DNA from: JBBPYR01 sp038199755
GTDB taxonomy: Bacteria; Chloroflexota; Ktedonobacteria; Ktedonobacterales; Ktedonobacteraceae
Length of the DNA stretch: 64,000 nt
NCBI GenBank assembly: GCA_038199755.1
Contig: JBBPYR010000122.1
Coordinates: 1 to 64,000 of the forward strand
Direction of reading: 5' to 3'
Under the pieces are notes generated by a model. The model was not told the origin of the DNA. It made no database searches and saw only the letters and a program-made list of their open reading frames with translations. Position 1 is the first letter of the stretch. Each line of letters starts with the position of its first letter. Made by a program: the position numbers and the translations under genes. Positions 50,660 to 60,175 of the stretch are shown here, in pieces.

Positions 50660-52456
50660 GTGCAGCATTTGCGAGCAGCAGCATCTTTGCTAGCAACGGT
50701 ACCACAACACCCCTTTGAAATTGCTATTATTCGTCATGCACAGAGTGAGTTTGCCTCCGCAAGATCAGCATTTTCTGTAGTATCTACTAACCTACAAGCC
50801 CTTCCTGGTATAAGTACGTCTCTACCTACCTATGGCTCTCGTCTACATACCGCGTTATATTTGGCAGCGGCGGCAACCAACATAGCACAGGCAGGCAGTT
50901 TGGGTTGCACGTTACTAGAGTTTCTGCTACCCAAGCTTCATAATCCGCTACTTACAACAGGACAGAGCCTTTCAAGGGAGGATGTCACCCACACGAGCCT
51001 GGCTTTTCAACAGATAAAGGCAACCCTTTCTCAAGCCATCAACGAAGCGAGTCAGGTTCAGCCGAGTGATCTACAGTTTGATGCTCATATGAGTAGCATG
51101 TTTGCTAGTTTTTACAAAGAATTGCCGCTGCTACACATGTGGCTTGTCGCGGTTGAGAAGCTTTTCCCGGCTTTGCCGCTGCTCCTGGGGATTGGCACAC
51201 CAGCACATTATCTGCTTGAAGTGCTTGACACAAGCGAGTTGCGACCATCTGGCGGCTTTATTGGTAATTATGGCATTGTAACCTTTGCAAATGGCAGCTT
51301 GGCGGATGCTCAGATTAGAGATGTTGTTTTGCTCGATGCACATTTCGAAAATAGCGGGCACTATATTTTTTATCCGCCAGCTTATATGTGGTTCAGTGAT
51401 GCCTTGGGATTAAAGACGTGGAGATTTCGTGACTCTAACCTTGATGCCGATTTTCCCACGGCAGCCCGCGATGGTGAGCAGATGTATACCAAGGAAGGAG
51501 GGAATGTTGCTGTACAGGGGGTAGTCGCCATCACTCCAGTTCTCATTCAGCGTATACTTGAGATGACGGGGCCAATCGCGATTCCCGAGTATCATGAGAC
51601 GGTCAGCGCACAGAATCTCGTTGCACTTATCCACTATCACCAACTAGACGCAGCGGGTGCGGGTCAGGGCAGTAGTCTTGTTCCTTCTCCTGATGGCTAT
51701 TCGTCAACACGAAAACACTTCATAGCCCTTTTGGCAGAGCACTTGTTTGCACGAATACATACTATTTCACCTGCGGCATTACCAAAGTTTTTACAACTGC
51801 TGCTTAACTCGCTGCAGACAAAGGATATTCAGCTTTATTTCAATGCGAGTAGTGCAGAGAATGTGCTCCAAAACACTCATCTTGACGGCGCAATCCAGGC
51901 CACGGCAGGCGATAGTCTCTTGATTGTTGATGCAAATGTTTCACCCAATAAAGCAAACAGTTTTATTCGTACTGCGATACAGGACAAAGTAACGCTTGAT
52001 GCCTATGGCAATGCCACCCATGCCACAACCATCAGTTATGCATGGACTATTGCGGGTCGCAACTATGGGAATGCGCTCTATCGCGACTACATGCGTATCT
52101 ATACACCACCTAACGGCATGCTACAGTCGCAAGCTGGATGGCAATCCCGTGGCACAGGTACGGCCTTTGGGCGAGCAGTGTGGAACGGTTTTTTTACCCT
52201 TACCTATGGCCAAACGCGTGCTATCACCTTTATGTGGACGGTGCCGCACGCAGCCACAAAAGTCGGTGCCAGCTGGCACTACCAGTATCTGGTTCAGCGG
52301 CAAGCAGGAATACAACGCGAGCTGAATTTACAGATTATAACTCCATCTTGTGCAGTGCTGAGCAACACAGGAAGGGAGGATGTCGGCAAGATATCCTCGT
52401 TCACACGAGCACTAAGCGAAGATATGAACTTTGAGAAAGATTACACATGCCAATGA
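50660..52456 (+). CDS. DUF4012 domain protein, main body
   Basis: A frame of 598 codons. The family signature is LEVLDTSELRPSGGFIGNYG with ITPVLIQRILEMTGPIAIPE and TTISYAWTIAGRNYGNALYR, all from DUF4012, a domain found in extracytoplasmic proteins of polysaccharide loci in Actinobacteria and Chloroflexota. The function is unknown. The normal N-terminal membrane anchor is encoded in the same frame upstream but is separated by TAG at 50651. If translation restarts, candidates are GTG at 50660 or TTG at 50669, the latter 11 bases after AGGAGG. The product would then lack the anchor and could not be secreted. Confidence 0.8.
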   Translation: MQHLRAAASLLATVPQHPFEIAIIRHAQSEFASARSAFSVVSTNLQALPGISTSLPTYGSRLHTALYLAAAATNIAQAGSLGCTLLEFLLPKLHNPLLTTGQSLSREDVTHTSLAFQQIKATLSQAINEASQVQPSDLQFDAHMSSMFASFYKELPLLHMWLVAVEKLFPALPLLLGIGTPAHYLLEVLDTSELRPSGGFIGNYGIVTFANGSLADAQIRDVVLLDAHFENSGHYIFYPPAYMWFSDALGLKTWRFRDSNLDADFPTAARDGEQMYTKEGGNVAVQGVVAITPVLIQRILEMTGPIAIPEYHETVSAQNLVALIHYHQLDAAGAGQGSSLVPSPDGYSSTRKHFIALLAEHLFARIHTISPAALPKFLQLLLNSLQTKDIQLYFNASSAENVLQNTHLDGAIQATAGDSLLIVDANVSPNKANSFIRTAIQDKVTLDAYGNATHATTISYAWTIAGRNYGNALYRDYMRIYTPPNGMLQSQAGWQSRGTGTAFGRAVWNGFFTLTYGQTRAITFMWTVPHAATKVGASWHYQYLVQRQAGIQRELNLQIITPSCAVLSNTGREDVGKISSFTRALSEDMNFEKDYTCQ

Positions 52457-52508
52457 TTTTTGCTTACCAGTATACTGAAACAAGGAAGTGTTAGTAAGGA
52501 TACGACGT

Positions 52509-53252
52509 ATGATCGATATACACCTACATATCTTACCGGGCGTCGATGATGGACCCGAAACAATAGAAGAAGCTCTCGCGCTGGCGCGGGCTTTGGTACA
52601 AGAGGGCATTCATACTGCTATTGCAACCCCACACTATAATGATGAATTTCCTCGTCGCTCAGCCGCAGAGATTCGAGAACGTGTCTATGATTTACAAACT
52701 GTGCTCAATCGGCACGCGATCCCGCTACGCCTGTTGGCAGGTCACGAGGTACTCATCAAGCCTGGATTAGTGGAAGATGTTCAGAGTGGACAACTGGCAA
52801 CTCTTAACGGTAGCCGCTACCTCTTGCTAGAACTGTGGAGCAGTACCTGGTTGCCCGAAACAGAGCGTGTGATTTTTGAACTGAGAGCCGCTGGCCTCGT
52901 TCCTATCATTGCCCATGTAGAACGCCACTGCACGATCCAGCAGGACCATGAGCGCTTGGTCAACCTGCGGCGCCAGGGTGCTTTAGCACAGGTAACGGCA
53001 AGTAGCCTGCTGGGGAATTCGGGCAGGGCTGCCCGTCGCTGTGCCGAAGCACTGCTCAAAAAAGGACTCGTTCATTGTATTGCATCTGATGCACATGGCT
53101 TACAGACGCGTCCTCCATGCGTGGAAAAAAGCTTGCAATATGCTGAACATTTGCTTGGACAGGCACGTGTCCATCAACTCATCGAGACTGTGCCTGATGG
53201 CGTTATCAACAATCTGCTGTATGGTGTCAAGGTGCAGTTTACTAGTTTATAA
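52509..53252 (+). CDS. PHP-type tyrosine phosphatase (CpsB/CapC/YwqE-like)
   Basis: A 247-residue metal-dependent phosphatase of the PHP superfamily. The N-terminal MIDIHLHILPGVDDGP is diagnostic, with His5, His7 and Asp15 as probable metal ligands; further ligands are in ATPHYND, LLELW, IIAHVERH and IASDAHG. In capsule loci this enzyme removes phosphate from the BY-kinase Tyr tail and so controls polymerisation. The kinase is encoded two genes upstream. ATG at 52509 gives the conserved N-terminus; the open frame reaches seven codons further. Confidence 0.92.
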   Translation: MIDIHLHILPGVDDGPETIEEALALARALVQEGIHTAIATPHYNDEFPRRSAAEIRERVYDLQTVLNRHAIPLRLLAGHEVLIKPGLVEDVQSGQLATLNGSRYLLLELWSSTWLPETERVIFELRAAGLVPIIAHVERHCTIQQDHERLVNLRRQGALAQVTASSLLGNSGRAARRCAEALLKKGLVHCIASDAHGLQTRPPCVEKSLQYAEHLLGQARVHQLIETVPDGVINNLLYGVKVQFTSL

Positions 53253-53285
53253 GCTACGTATGGAGGGGCTTGGGAGGTTACTACC

Positions 53286-54725
53286 GTGTTGAAAAGTGAG
53301 GTGTGGAGAGAGAGGATTTTCACAGCGGCTCTTCCTATTCGCGCATTCGTGCTCGCTCTAATAGGTGCAGTTGTGCTGCTATTGGTGGCTGTGTATGGTG
53401 TTCAACATTCTACTTATGCAATCTATGCTATGGGTGCGATTGTCATGGCACTTGTTGTTATCACACGCCAAGATGAAATAGCGGTTGTACTGATTATTGC
53501 AACCCACCTGTATGTCGACTGGTATTTAGGATATGAAGTTATTGGAGTGCTGATGGCACTGGGACTATTATTAGCATTCTTCTTGTCACGGTCTCCACAA
53601 ACACTCCGGTACTCCTGGACGCGCCCACGAGCACTGTGGCTCTGGGCATTGTTCCTGGTGCTAACTATTTACCCCGCCTTTCAAGGCGCGAGAACACTTG
53701 GTGATGCCCTTTACTACTATCCTAATATAATAGTTGGTGCCTTACTCTTTTTCTGGTTAGGTATGGTTATTGCCCAGGATAGCGTGCGTTTGCACCGTTT
53801 GTTCAACTTGTTTGCTGGTCTAGGCACACTGTTGGCGATACATACACTGGTTCAGGCAACGACAGGAATTACCTTACTTGGTTCGGCACACGTGAATTCG
53901 TATATTATTGAGGAAAACGGCGGTCTAATGGGGGGGACGGTGCAGCGTTATGGCTCTTTCTTGATGAATCCTGATTGGAATGGGACCTTTTTCGGAATAG
54001 CTCTCGTTCTGCCGCTTGGTCTTTTTGTTGTGAGTACTTCCGTTATGGCAAAAATTTTGTATAGCATCGAAATATTTCTTATGGCAGCTGCGTTGCTTGC
54101 CACCTATAGCATCGGTGGTTGGATAGGTGCAGCTGCTGGCCTACTCGTTTTCATTTTCTGTGCTGGCCGCTGGCGCTATTGTATTTTTATTGGCTTGGTC
54201 GTAGCCATTGTTGCGCTCATCATGACGGTGAGTTTTCCTTCTCAGATTCAGCTTGAAATGCAGCACGCGGCCAATCCTGTAGGACTCTCGTTACGTAATG
54301 GTGCCTGGCAAACCGCCATACAGGTAATAAGGGCTCATCCACTGTTTGGTATTGGTTTGGGCATGACTACCTATTTGCTCCAGTCTGAACCGTATAGAGT
54401 CCTTGCCCAGTTCGTTCCTCTAGCACATCCACATGATTCTTACTTGGAACTTGGTGCTATGGCAGGTCTTCCCGCTCTGTTTGTATTCATCGCGAATCTC
54501 CTTTTTGCGCTTTGGCAAGCATGGCGCAATTGGCTTCAGGCCGATACAAATTTACGCACGTTAATCGGTTGTGGTCTCGCCTGTGCGATTGCCTTGACTG
54601 TTAATAGCGTGAGTATCAATGGCTGGACGCTGCCGCCATTAGCCGCTATGGTTTGGCTCATTCTAGGAGCGTGTGCCTCCCCACTGCTCATTAAGAAGCG
54701 ACAAAATAGCAACAAGCTTACTTAA
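53286..54725 (+). CDS. O-antigen ligase/polymerase family membrane protein (Wzy_C)
   Basis: A 479-residue integral membrane protein with about 12 helices. The large loop and conserved Wzy_C region holds GSFLMNPDWNGTFFGIALVL, SLRNGAWQTAIQVIRAHPLF followed by GIGLGM, and PLAHPHDSYLELGAMAGLPAL, where the Arg and His residues match those of WaaL/Wzy proteins. It probably polymerises the repeat units or ligates the polymer. GTG at 53286 follows GGGAGGTTACTACC; TTG at 53289 is also possible. The stop abuts the next gene's start. Confidence 0.88.
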   Translation: MLKSEVWRERIFTAALPIRAFVLALIGAVVLLLVAVYGVQHSTYAIYAMGAIVMALVVITRQDEIAVVLIIATHLYVDWYLGYEVIGVLMALGLLLAFFLSRSPQTLRYSWTRPRALWLWALFLVLTIYPAFQGARTLGDALYYYPNIIVGALLFFWLGMVIAQDSVRLHRLFNLFAGLGTLLAIHTLVQATTGITLLGSAHVNSYIIEENGGLMGGTVQRYGSFLMNPDWNGTFFGIALVLPLGLFVVSTSVMAKILYSIEIFLMAAALLATYSIGGWIGAAAGLLVFIFCAGRWRYCIFIGLVVAIVALIMTVSFPSQIQLEMQHAANPVGLSLRNGAWQTAIQVIRAHPLFGIGLGMTTYLLQSEPYRVLAQFVPLAHPHDSYLELGAMAGLPALFVFIANLLFALWQAWRNWLQADTNLRTLIGCGLACAIALTVNSVSINGWTLPPLAAMVWLILGACASPLLIKKRQNSNKLT

Positions 54726-55889
54726 ATGAATATTTGGAGCAATTTTGTAATGAATAGACAACACACATCTCATAGTCGCCTGACATGGCAGACACTTCCT
54801 CTCATTCATCTCCTGATTGCAGAGTGGCAAGACTGGCGTAAAGAGCGGACAAAACCTCGCTATCGTCTTGCTCCACTAGCGCATGATTCTTCTGGGTTGC
54901 CATTCTATCCTATAGATATGGAGCCGCTGTTAACGATGCCTTTTGGGTATCTAGATCAAGCAGGGGTGCTCTATAATGCTCCAAATGCATCTGCGTCGGG
55001 AGCTTATCAACCGACGAGTATCGCTCAGTTTGCACTTGCCCAGTGGGATGCCTATCTTACTACGAGAGATGAACAGCATAAGCAAGTATTTCTAACGCAA
55101 GCTCATTGGCTGGTACAGCACGGAGAAGCCATAGGTGATGATAGCAGCGGCTGGCTCATTCCTTTTCCTTCGCCTAAGTATAACGTTGCGAAACCGTGGT
55201 TATCTGCCTTGACGCAGGGAAACTGTATCTCGGTCCTGGTCCGTGCCTATCGTTTGACAGGTGAAGAAAGCTTTCTACAAGTGGCTCGCCGTGCCGTCCA
55301 CACCTTTGAACTGGATATTCGGGACAATGGCGTCAGCGCATCCGTTGGTGATGACGGTATTTTTTTTGAGGAGGTAGCAGCGTATCCAGCGGCACATATC
55401 CTCAATGGTTATCTTTTAGCACTCTTCGGTTTGTATGATTATGTTGCGCTTACAGACGATGCTGCCATCAAAGTACTGATCCAACGCAGTCTCGTAACAC
55501 TTCACACGTTTATTGACGAGCTAGACCTGGGCTACTGGTCATGTTACGATTGGCTTTTTCAAAATCCAGCTTCTCAGTTCTATCACGCTCTCCATGTCGT
55601 GCTGCTGCAAGCACTTGCCAATTACTCCGGTTGTGATCATTGTGCAATGCTGGCGTCTCGTTGGGAAGCCTATCAGCAGAGTTTTTTATGTAATCTACGC
55701 TATTTCAATTCGAGTCGTGTATCTAGTTATCGCTCTGCTATACCAAGAAAACTGTCATATATATGCCGCTCTTCAGTAAAGACGGTGACGCGACAGCTTC
55801 ATCTATACCATTACCAACCGCAAAAACAACTGGCTAGGATGGCAAAGCGTTCCTATACTCCTTCGCAAGAAATAAGCAGTCATGAATAA
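54726..55889 (+). CDS. D-glucuronyl C5-epimerase C-terminal domain protein
   Basis: A 387-residue protein matching the GLCE_C (glucuronyl C5-epimerase C-terminal) (alpha/alpha) fold. Visible motifs are GAYQPTSIAQFALAQWDAYL, WLSALTQGNCISVLVRAYRL, GIFFEEVAAYPAAHILNGYL and LGYWSCYDW, each with the aromatic and Tyr residues found in heparosan-epimerase homologues. There is no signal peptide, so it may act inside the cell. It could turn D-glucuronic into L-iduronic residues in the polymer or in lipid-linked units, but bacterial members with proven activity are few. It begins at the base after the preceding stop and overlaps the flippase gene by 8 bp. Confidence 0.8.
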   Translation: MNIWSNFVMNRQHTSHSRLTWQTLPLIHLLIAEWQDWRKERTKPRYRLAPLAHDSSGLPFYPIDMEPLLTMPFGYLDQAGVLYNAPNASASGAYQPTSIAQFALAQWDAYLTTRDEQHKQVFLTQAHWLVQHGEAIGDDSSGWLIPFPSPKYNVAKPWLSALTQGNCISVLVRAYRLTGEESFLQVARRAVHTFELDIRDNGVSASVGDDGIFFEEVAAYPAAHILNGYLLALFGLYDYVALTDDAAIKVLIQRSLVTLHTFIDELDLGYWSCYDWLFQNPASQFYHALHVVLLQALANYSGCDHCAMLASRWEAYQQSFLCNLRYFNSSRVSSYRSAIPRKLSYICRSSVKTVTRQLHLYHYQPQKQLARMAKRSYTPSQEISSHE

Positions 55890-57600
55890 ATATGAACAAG
55901 AGTTAGATGATGGCCGCCCTACTTCTTCTACTTTTCATCGTCTTGAAAAAGAACGAGCTAATTTGTTTCCGATCGAGGATTTTCCGACGCTGATCACTAT
56001 GAAATATAGCAACGAATGGGAAGAGCAGAACGGCTGGGCTATCGAAAACATGACAACCTGGATGTTGCCAGCGATAAGCCCACACGCTAGCGCGGGTGCG
56101 CTACCAACCAAGTCGCGGCCAGGTGTCTTCACCGATAAAAAAGGGCACATCGGACTTTTACTGAATCTCGTCAAGACTTCAGGGGTTTATGCTATTGCTT
56201 CGGTGGCCATTCCATTAGTCTCTTTGGTACTGGCTCCATTTTTAACTCATTCGCTTTCTCCTGCGGATTATGGCGTTCTGGCTCTTCTGAACATCTTCAC
56301 CAGCCTGTGGGCGGGGATTACGCAGCTTGGTCTGGCCTCGGCCTTTTTTCGCGGCTATAACTATGATTACTCTGCCCCTCGTGATAAGCATGCAGTTCTG
56401 TCAACGGTGACTATTCTTCTCTTTCTTGCTTCATTGCTGATGACTCTTGTCGCCATAGTCACGGCTCCGTTGCTGTCAACTATCCTCTTTGGTAGCCCGT
56501 CGATGGCGAGTTTGATTGCACTCGCAGCGGAAATAGTGTTGCTGCAAAATCTCACTATTCCTGGCTATAGCTGGCTGCGAGCGGAGAATCGCGCTCTTCC
56601 CTATTCCTTGTTGTCCATCGGTAGTCTCCTCCTCACACTCTGTGCGACGCTTTTTCTGATAAAGACCATGCATTTAGGAATTGCCGGTGCGATGATTGCG
56701 AATGGGTGTGGTTATGCAGTTGTCGTCATATGTACGTTGCCAATTATTCTCTTCCGCACGGGCATCAAGTTGCGTATGGATATTGCTCATAGCCTGTTAG
56801 CCTTTGGATTGCCGCTCGTTCTTAACTTCTTTTCCTATTGGGTACTGCAACTATTGGACCGTTATTTGCTCCGCGTTTATGCCTCGCTGACTCAGGTCGC
56901 CATCTATTCTGTGGTCTACACGTTGGGCTCGGTGCTCTCTGTCCTGGTAATCGGTCCTTTTTTGTTAGCATGGCCTACTACCATGTTCACCATCGCTACG
57001 CGTAAAGATGCGCCACAGGTATTTACAGTGGTGTTCCGCTGGTTCAGCATGTTTCTGCTCTTCGCAGCCTTCGGTTTATCCCTAGTGGGCAACATAATAC
57101 TTACTGTGCTTTTTCCAACGAGCTATCGTGTAGCGGCTCCTATCATCCCTATTATTGCATTGTCGCTGGTATTGTATGGTATCTACTATCTCTTCATGAT
57201 CGGAGCGAATATCAAGCGAAAGACGTGGTTAACTGCTGTTTTCACCACAATTGCCGCCGTTGTCAATGTCGCGCTTAACCTCATCTTCATTCCTGCTCAC
57301 GGCGCAATGGGTGCGGCCATAGCTACGCTCCTCGCGTATATCGCTCTTGTTTTGAGTGCCTATATTGCGAATCAAAAAATCTATCCAATTCCTTTTGAAA
57401 TTGGTGTATTTCTGCTCGCCTTATTCTTAGGTATCGCTTTCTATTTAGGCGGGAATTTCCTCGCACAGACGCAAAACACCTCTATAGTCTGGGCTATTTA
57501 TGTTATTTCACTTCTTCTGTATGGTGGTTGTCTTACCTGCCTGGGACTATTCGTAACGCGAATCCATACACACACTTCTTTGCAAATTAAGAAAGACTAA
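55882..57600 (+). CDS. Wzx-type polysaccharide flippase
   Basis: A 572-residue membrane transporter of the MATE/MVF-like polysaccharide exporter superfamily with 14 predicted helices from about residue 105 on (SGVYAIASVAIPLVSLVLA first). Features include LSPADYGVLALLNIF and LPLVLNFFSYWVLQLLDRYL. It flips the undecaprenyl-linked repeat unit. About 95 polar residues precede the first helix, unusual because typical Wzx proteins start within 15 residues of it; the extension has no recognisable domain. Later in-frame ATGs (for example codon 40) may be the real start. The next gene starts directly after its stop. Confidence 0.9.
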   Translation: MNKYEQELDDGRPTSSTFHRLEKERANLFPIEDFPTLITMKYSNEWEEQNGWAIENMTTWMLPAISPHASAGALPTKSRPGVFTDKKGHIGLLLNLVKTSGVYAIASVAIPLVSLVLAPFLTHSLSPADYGVLALLNIFTSLWAGITQLGLASAFFRGYNYDYSAPRDKHAVLSTVTILLFLASLLMTLVAIVTAPLLSTILFGSPSMASLIALAAEIVLLQNLTIPGYSWLRAENRALPYSLLSIGSLLLTLCATLFLIKTMHLGIAGAMIANGCGYAVVVICTLPIILFRTGIKLRMDIAHSLLAFGLPLVLNFFSYWVLQLLDRYLLRVYASLTQVAIYSVVYTLGSVLSVLVIGPFLLAWPTTMFTIATRKDAPQVFTVVFRWFSMFLLFAAFGLSLVGNIILTVLFPTSYRVAAPIIPIIALSLVLYGIYYLFMIGANIKRKTWLTAVFTTIAAVVNVALNLIFIPAHGAMGAAIATLLAYIALVLSAYIANQKIYPIPFEIGVFLLALFLGIAFYLGGNFLAQTQNTSIVWAIYVISLLLYGGCLTCLGLFVTRIHTHTSLQIKKD

Positions 57601-58869
57601 ATGGTTATGAATGTATTATCACATGCAGCTCTCCCAAGGACTCATAATGCTACATTTGCGCGGTCTCCTATTCACGTATGCATGTATGTCCGTGGAGGAG
57701 CACGGATGGATGTCAGGGTGATGCGTGAAGCAACCGCCTTGAAAGAAGCGAGATTTGTAGTCACTATCGTTGATGTTGAACGAGATCATACGTTGCCTGC
57801 CGAGGAAGAAATTTCTGGCCTATGTGTGAAACACATTAGAATGCCAGACTGGTTTATTCCAACCCACTTTAAACCGTGGTTCTTGGTCAAAATGGCGCGC
57901 ATGCTTTTTCTCAGTGTCTCTCGCTTGCTGCAAACGCCTGCCGACATCTATCACGCACATGATGATACTGCTCTTCTCGCATGTTATTTCGCTGCACGAT
58001 TACGCGGAAAACCCCTGGTTTTTGATGCTCATGAACTGCCTTTGTTTCAAAGTCCGCTCTCCGCACTCAGTAGAAGGCAACGTTTATTCCATCAACTGTC
58101 ACGTTCCCTTCTGACATATATTGTGCCAAAATGTGTCGGCGTGATTACTGTCTCGCCACCGATAGTTCACCAACTCGCTTTACACTATCGTGCTTCAGCA
58201 GTGACGGTAGTTCGCAACGTTCCGCCATATCAGACGGTTGCCAAAAGCGATGCACTGCGACAGCACTTAGGCCTTGATCCTAGTGTTCAGCTTGCGCTTT
58301 ACCAGGGCGCGTTGCACCTCAGCCGAGGCCTCGTTGAGATGATTCGAGCTGCGGCGTTTTTCGCTCCCGATATCGTGCTCGTTCTCATGGGTAATGGCTC
58401 ACCAGAGACACTATTACAGCTCGAAGCACTTATTGCAAGTGAAGGAGTAGCGGAGCGGGTGAAAATCATACCCGCTGTCTCCTATCAAGAGTTGCTTAGC
58501 TGGACCGCATCAGCCGACATTGGCTTAATTGTGTACTCGCCAGACTACTCACTCAATGTGCGTCTGTGCTTACCAAACAAACTCTTTGAATATCTTATGG
58601 CAGGTTTGCCTGTGCTTGCTTCTCAACTGGATGCAGTCTCTGCAGTGCTTACGGCACATGATTGTGGGCAAGTTGTCTCTTCGCTTGCACCAGCTGCCAT
58701 TGCATTAGCGGTCAACAACATGTTAGAGAAGCGTGATGCACTTATTCAGATGCGCCACAATGCCTTACGTGCGGCGCGGGAAGAGTTTTTGTGGGAAAAA
58801 GAGAGTCAAAAGCTGGTTCAGCTGTATAGCGAGATTACAAGGCCACTCCTTTTGTCAAATGGGAAATAA
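57601..58869 (+). CDS. Glycosyltransferase family 4, tandem copy 1
   Basis: A 422-residue GT-B enzyme. It has the sequence MDVRVMREATALKEA near the N-terminus, ADIYHAHDDTALLACYFAAR, FDAHELPLFQS, and the donor-site E-x7-E in LPNKLFEYLMAGLPVLAS. It is the first of three neighbouring paralogues, which share these motifs at the same spacing. A retaining mechanism with a nucleotide sugar donor is expected. It begins at the base after the flippase stop; a second ATG two codons on is also possible. Confidence 0.9.
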   Translation: MVMNVLSHAALPRTHNATFARSPIHVCMYVRGGARMDVRVMREATALKEARFVVTIVDVERDHTLPAEEEISGLCVKHIRMPDWFIPTHFKPWFLVKMARMLFLSVSRLLQTPADIYHAHDDTALLACYFAARLRGKPLVFDAHELPLFQSPLSALSRRQRLFHQLSRSLLTYIVPKCVGVITVSPPIVHQLALHYRASAVTVVRNVPPYQTVAKSDALRQHLGLDPSVQLALYQGALHLSRGLVEMIRAAAFFAPDIVLVLMGNGSPETLLQLEALIASEGVAERVKIIPAVSYQELLSWTASADIGLIVYSPDYSLNVRLCLPNKLFEYLMAGLPVLASQLDAVSAVLTAHDCGQVVSSLAPAAIALAVNNMLEKRDALIQMRHNALRAAREEFLWEKESQKLVQLYSEITRPLLLSNGK

Positions 58870-58923
58870 GAAAGTGGTATTTCCTGCTGTCGTTCTATGA
58901 AGTGTCTTGAAAGGATGTTGGAA

Positions 58924-60162
58924 ATGAAAGTGGTATCCGGTCTAAAAACTTCTTCGCTACAAACGCAGGTGCGCACACGCCCACCTATCAAGGTATGTAT
59001 GCACGTACTGGGTTGTGCGCGGACGGATGTGCGCGTGATGCGTGAGGCAACTGCTTTGGTGGAAGCGGGGTTTGCTGTTTCTATTGTCGACATTGAATGT
59101 AACCGGGAACTTCCTCGTGTAGAGGAGATTCGTGGCGTCCATGTAAGGCACATCATTCTACCCTCCTGGCTAACGCCAACACGTTTCAAACCATGGTTCC
59201 TGATCAAATTAGTACAAGCATTCATTTGTGGTGTGTCGCAAATGACACGCGTACCCGCCGACATCTACCATGCTCATGATGAAATTGCACTGCCTGCCTG
59301 CTACATAGCCGCACGGCTACGCCATAAACCACTTATCTTTGATGCGCATGAGCTTCCCATGTCAGAGCCGAGTGTCAATCGTTGGCTTCGACTTCGGGCG
59401 TTAGCAACATGCCTTCTAACCTACTTCATCCGTTATTGTGCGGGTGTGATTACTGTCTCTGCACCTATTGCCGCCAAAATTGGTCACGACTATCACCTTT
59501 CAGAGGTTACGCTGGTTCGCAATATCCCACCCTATCACGTCGTTGCGAAAACAGATCGCTTGCGGCAATACCTCGGTCTCGGTCCTAATGCTCGTATTGC
59601 GCTCTATCAAGGTGGATTGTCCCCTGATCGTGGACTGGATAGGTTAATCAGTGCTGCCAGATTCTTAGATGATGATCACCTGCTTGTTATTATGGGGGAT
59701 GGTCCTCAAACTATAAAATCAGAACTTGCAGCTCTCATTGCTAGTGAAGAGGTCGCTGATCGTGTGAAAATCATTCCCGCGGTACCTTACAAAGAGCTAC
59801 TCGTATGGACAGGTTCAGCGAATATCGGACTCATCATCTACTCACTGGATTACTCGCCTAACGTGAGTATGTGTTTACCTAATAAATTATTTGAATATGT
59901 GATGGCAGGTTTACCTATATTGGCGTCTCAACTTGAGGCGGTTGCCGATATCATCAATAGCTTTCATGTTGGGCACGTGCTGTCATCTCTTGAGCCGTGC
60001 GCGATTGCTGAAGCAATCAATGGGATGCTGGCAGATAGTGCAGCCTTGGAGCAGATGCAGCATAATGCGTTGTGTATCGCTCAAAGCGATTTCTGTTGGG
60101 AGAAGGAGCAGAAGCAACTCGTGCATCTTTATCATACTATCCTCTCAAAGAGCATGCAGTAA
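58924..60162 (+). CDS. Glycosyltransferase family 4, tandem copy 2
   Basis: A 412-residue paralogue of the gene before. It has TDVRVMREATALVEAGF, ADIYHAHDEIALPACYIAAR, FDAHELPMSEP and LPNKLFEYVMAGLPILAS. I place the start at ATG 58924 because AAAGGA lies nine bases upstream and the resulting N-terminus (MKVVSGLKTS) resembles copy 3; an ATG at 58897 is in frame. It probably adds another residue to the same repeat unit, with a different donor or linkage. Confidence 0.9.
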   Translation: MKVVSGLKTSSLQTQVRTRPPIKVCMHVLGCARTDVRVMREATALVEAGFAVSIVDIECNRELPRVEEIRGVHVRHIILPSWLTPTRFKPWFLIKLVQAFICGVSQMTRVPADIYHAHDEIALPACYIAARLRHKPLIFDAHELPMSEPSVNRWLRLRALATCLLTYFIRYCAGVITVSAPIAAKIGHDYHLSEVTLVRNIPPYHVVAKTDRLRQYLGLGPNARIALYQGGLSPDRGLDRLISAARFLDDDHLLVIMGDGPQTIKSELAALIASEEVADRVKIIPAVPYKELLVWTGSANIGLIIYSLDYSPNVSMCLPNKLFEYVMAGLPILASQLEAVADIINSFHVGHVLSSLEPCAIAEAINGMLADSAALEQMQHNALCIAQSDFCWEKEQKQLVHLYHTILSKSMQ

Positions 60163-60175
60163 GGACTCTCTTATA

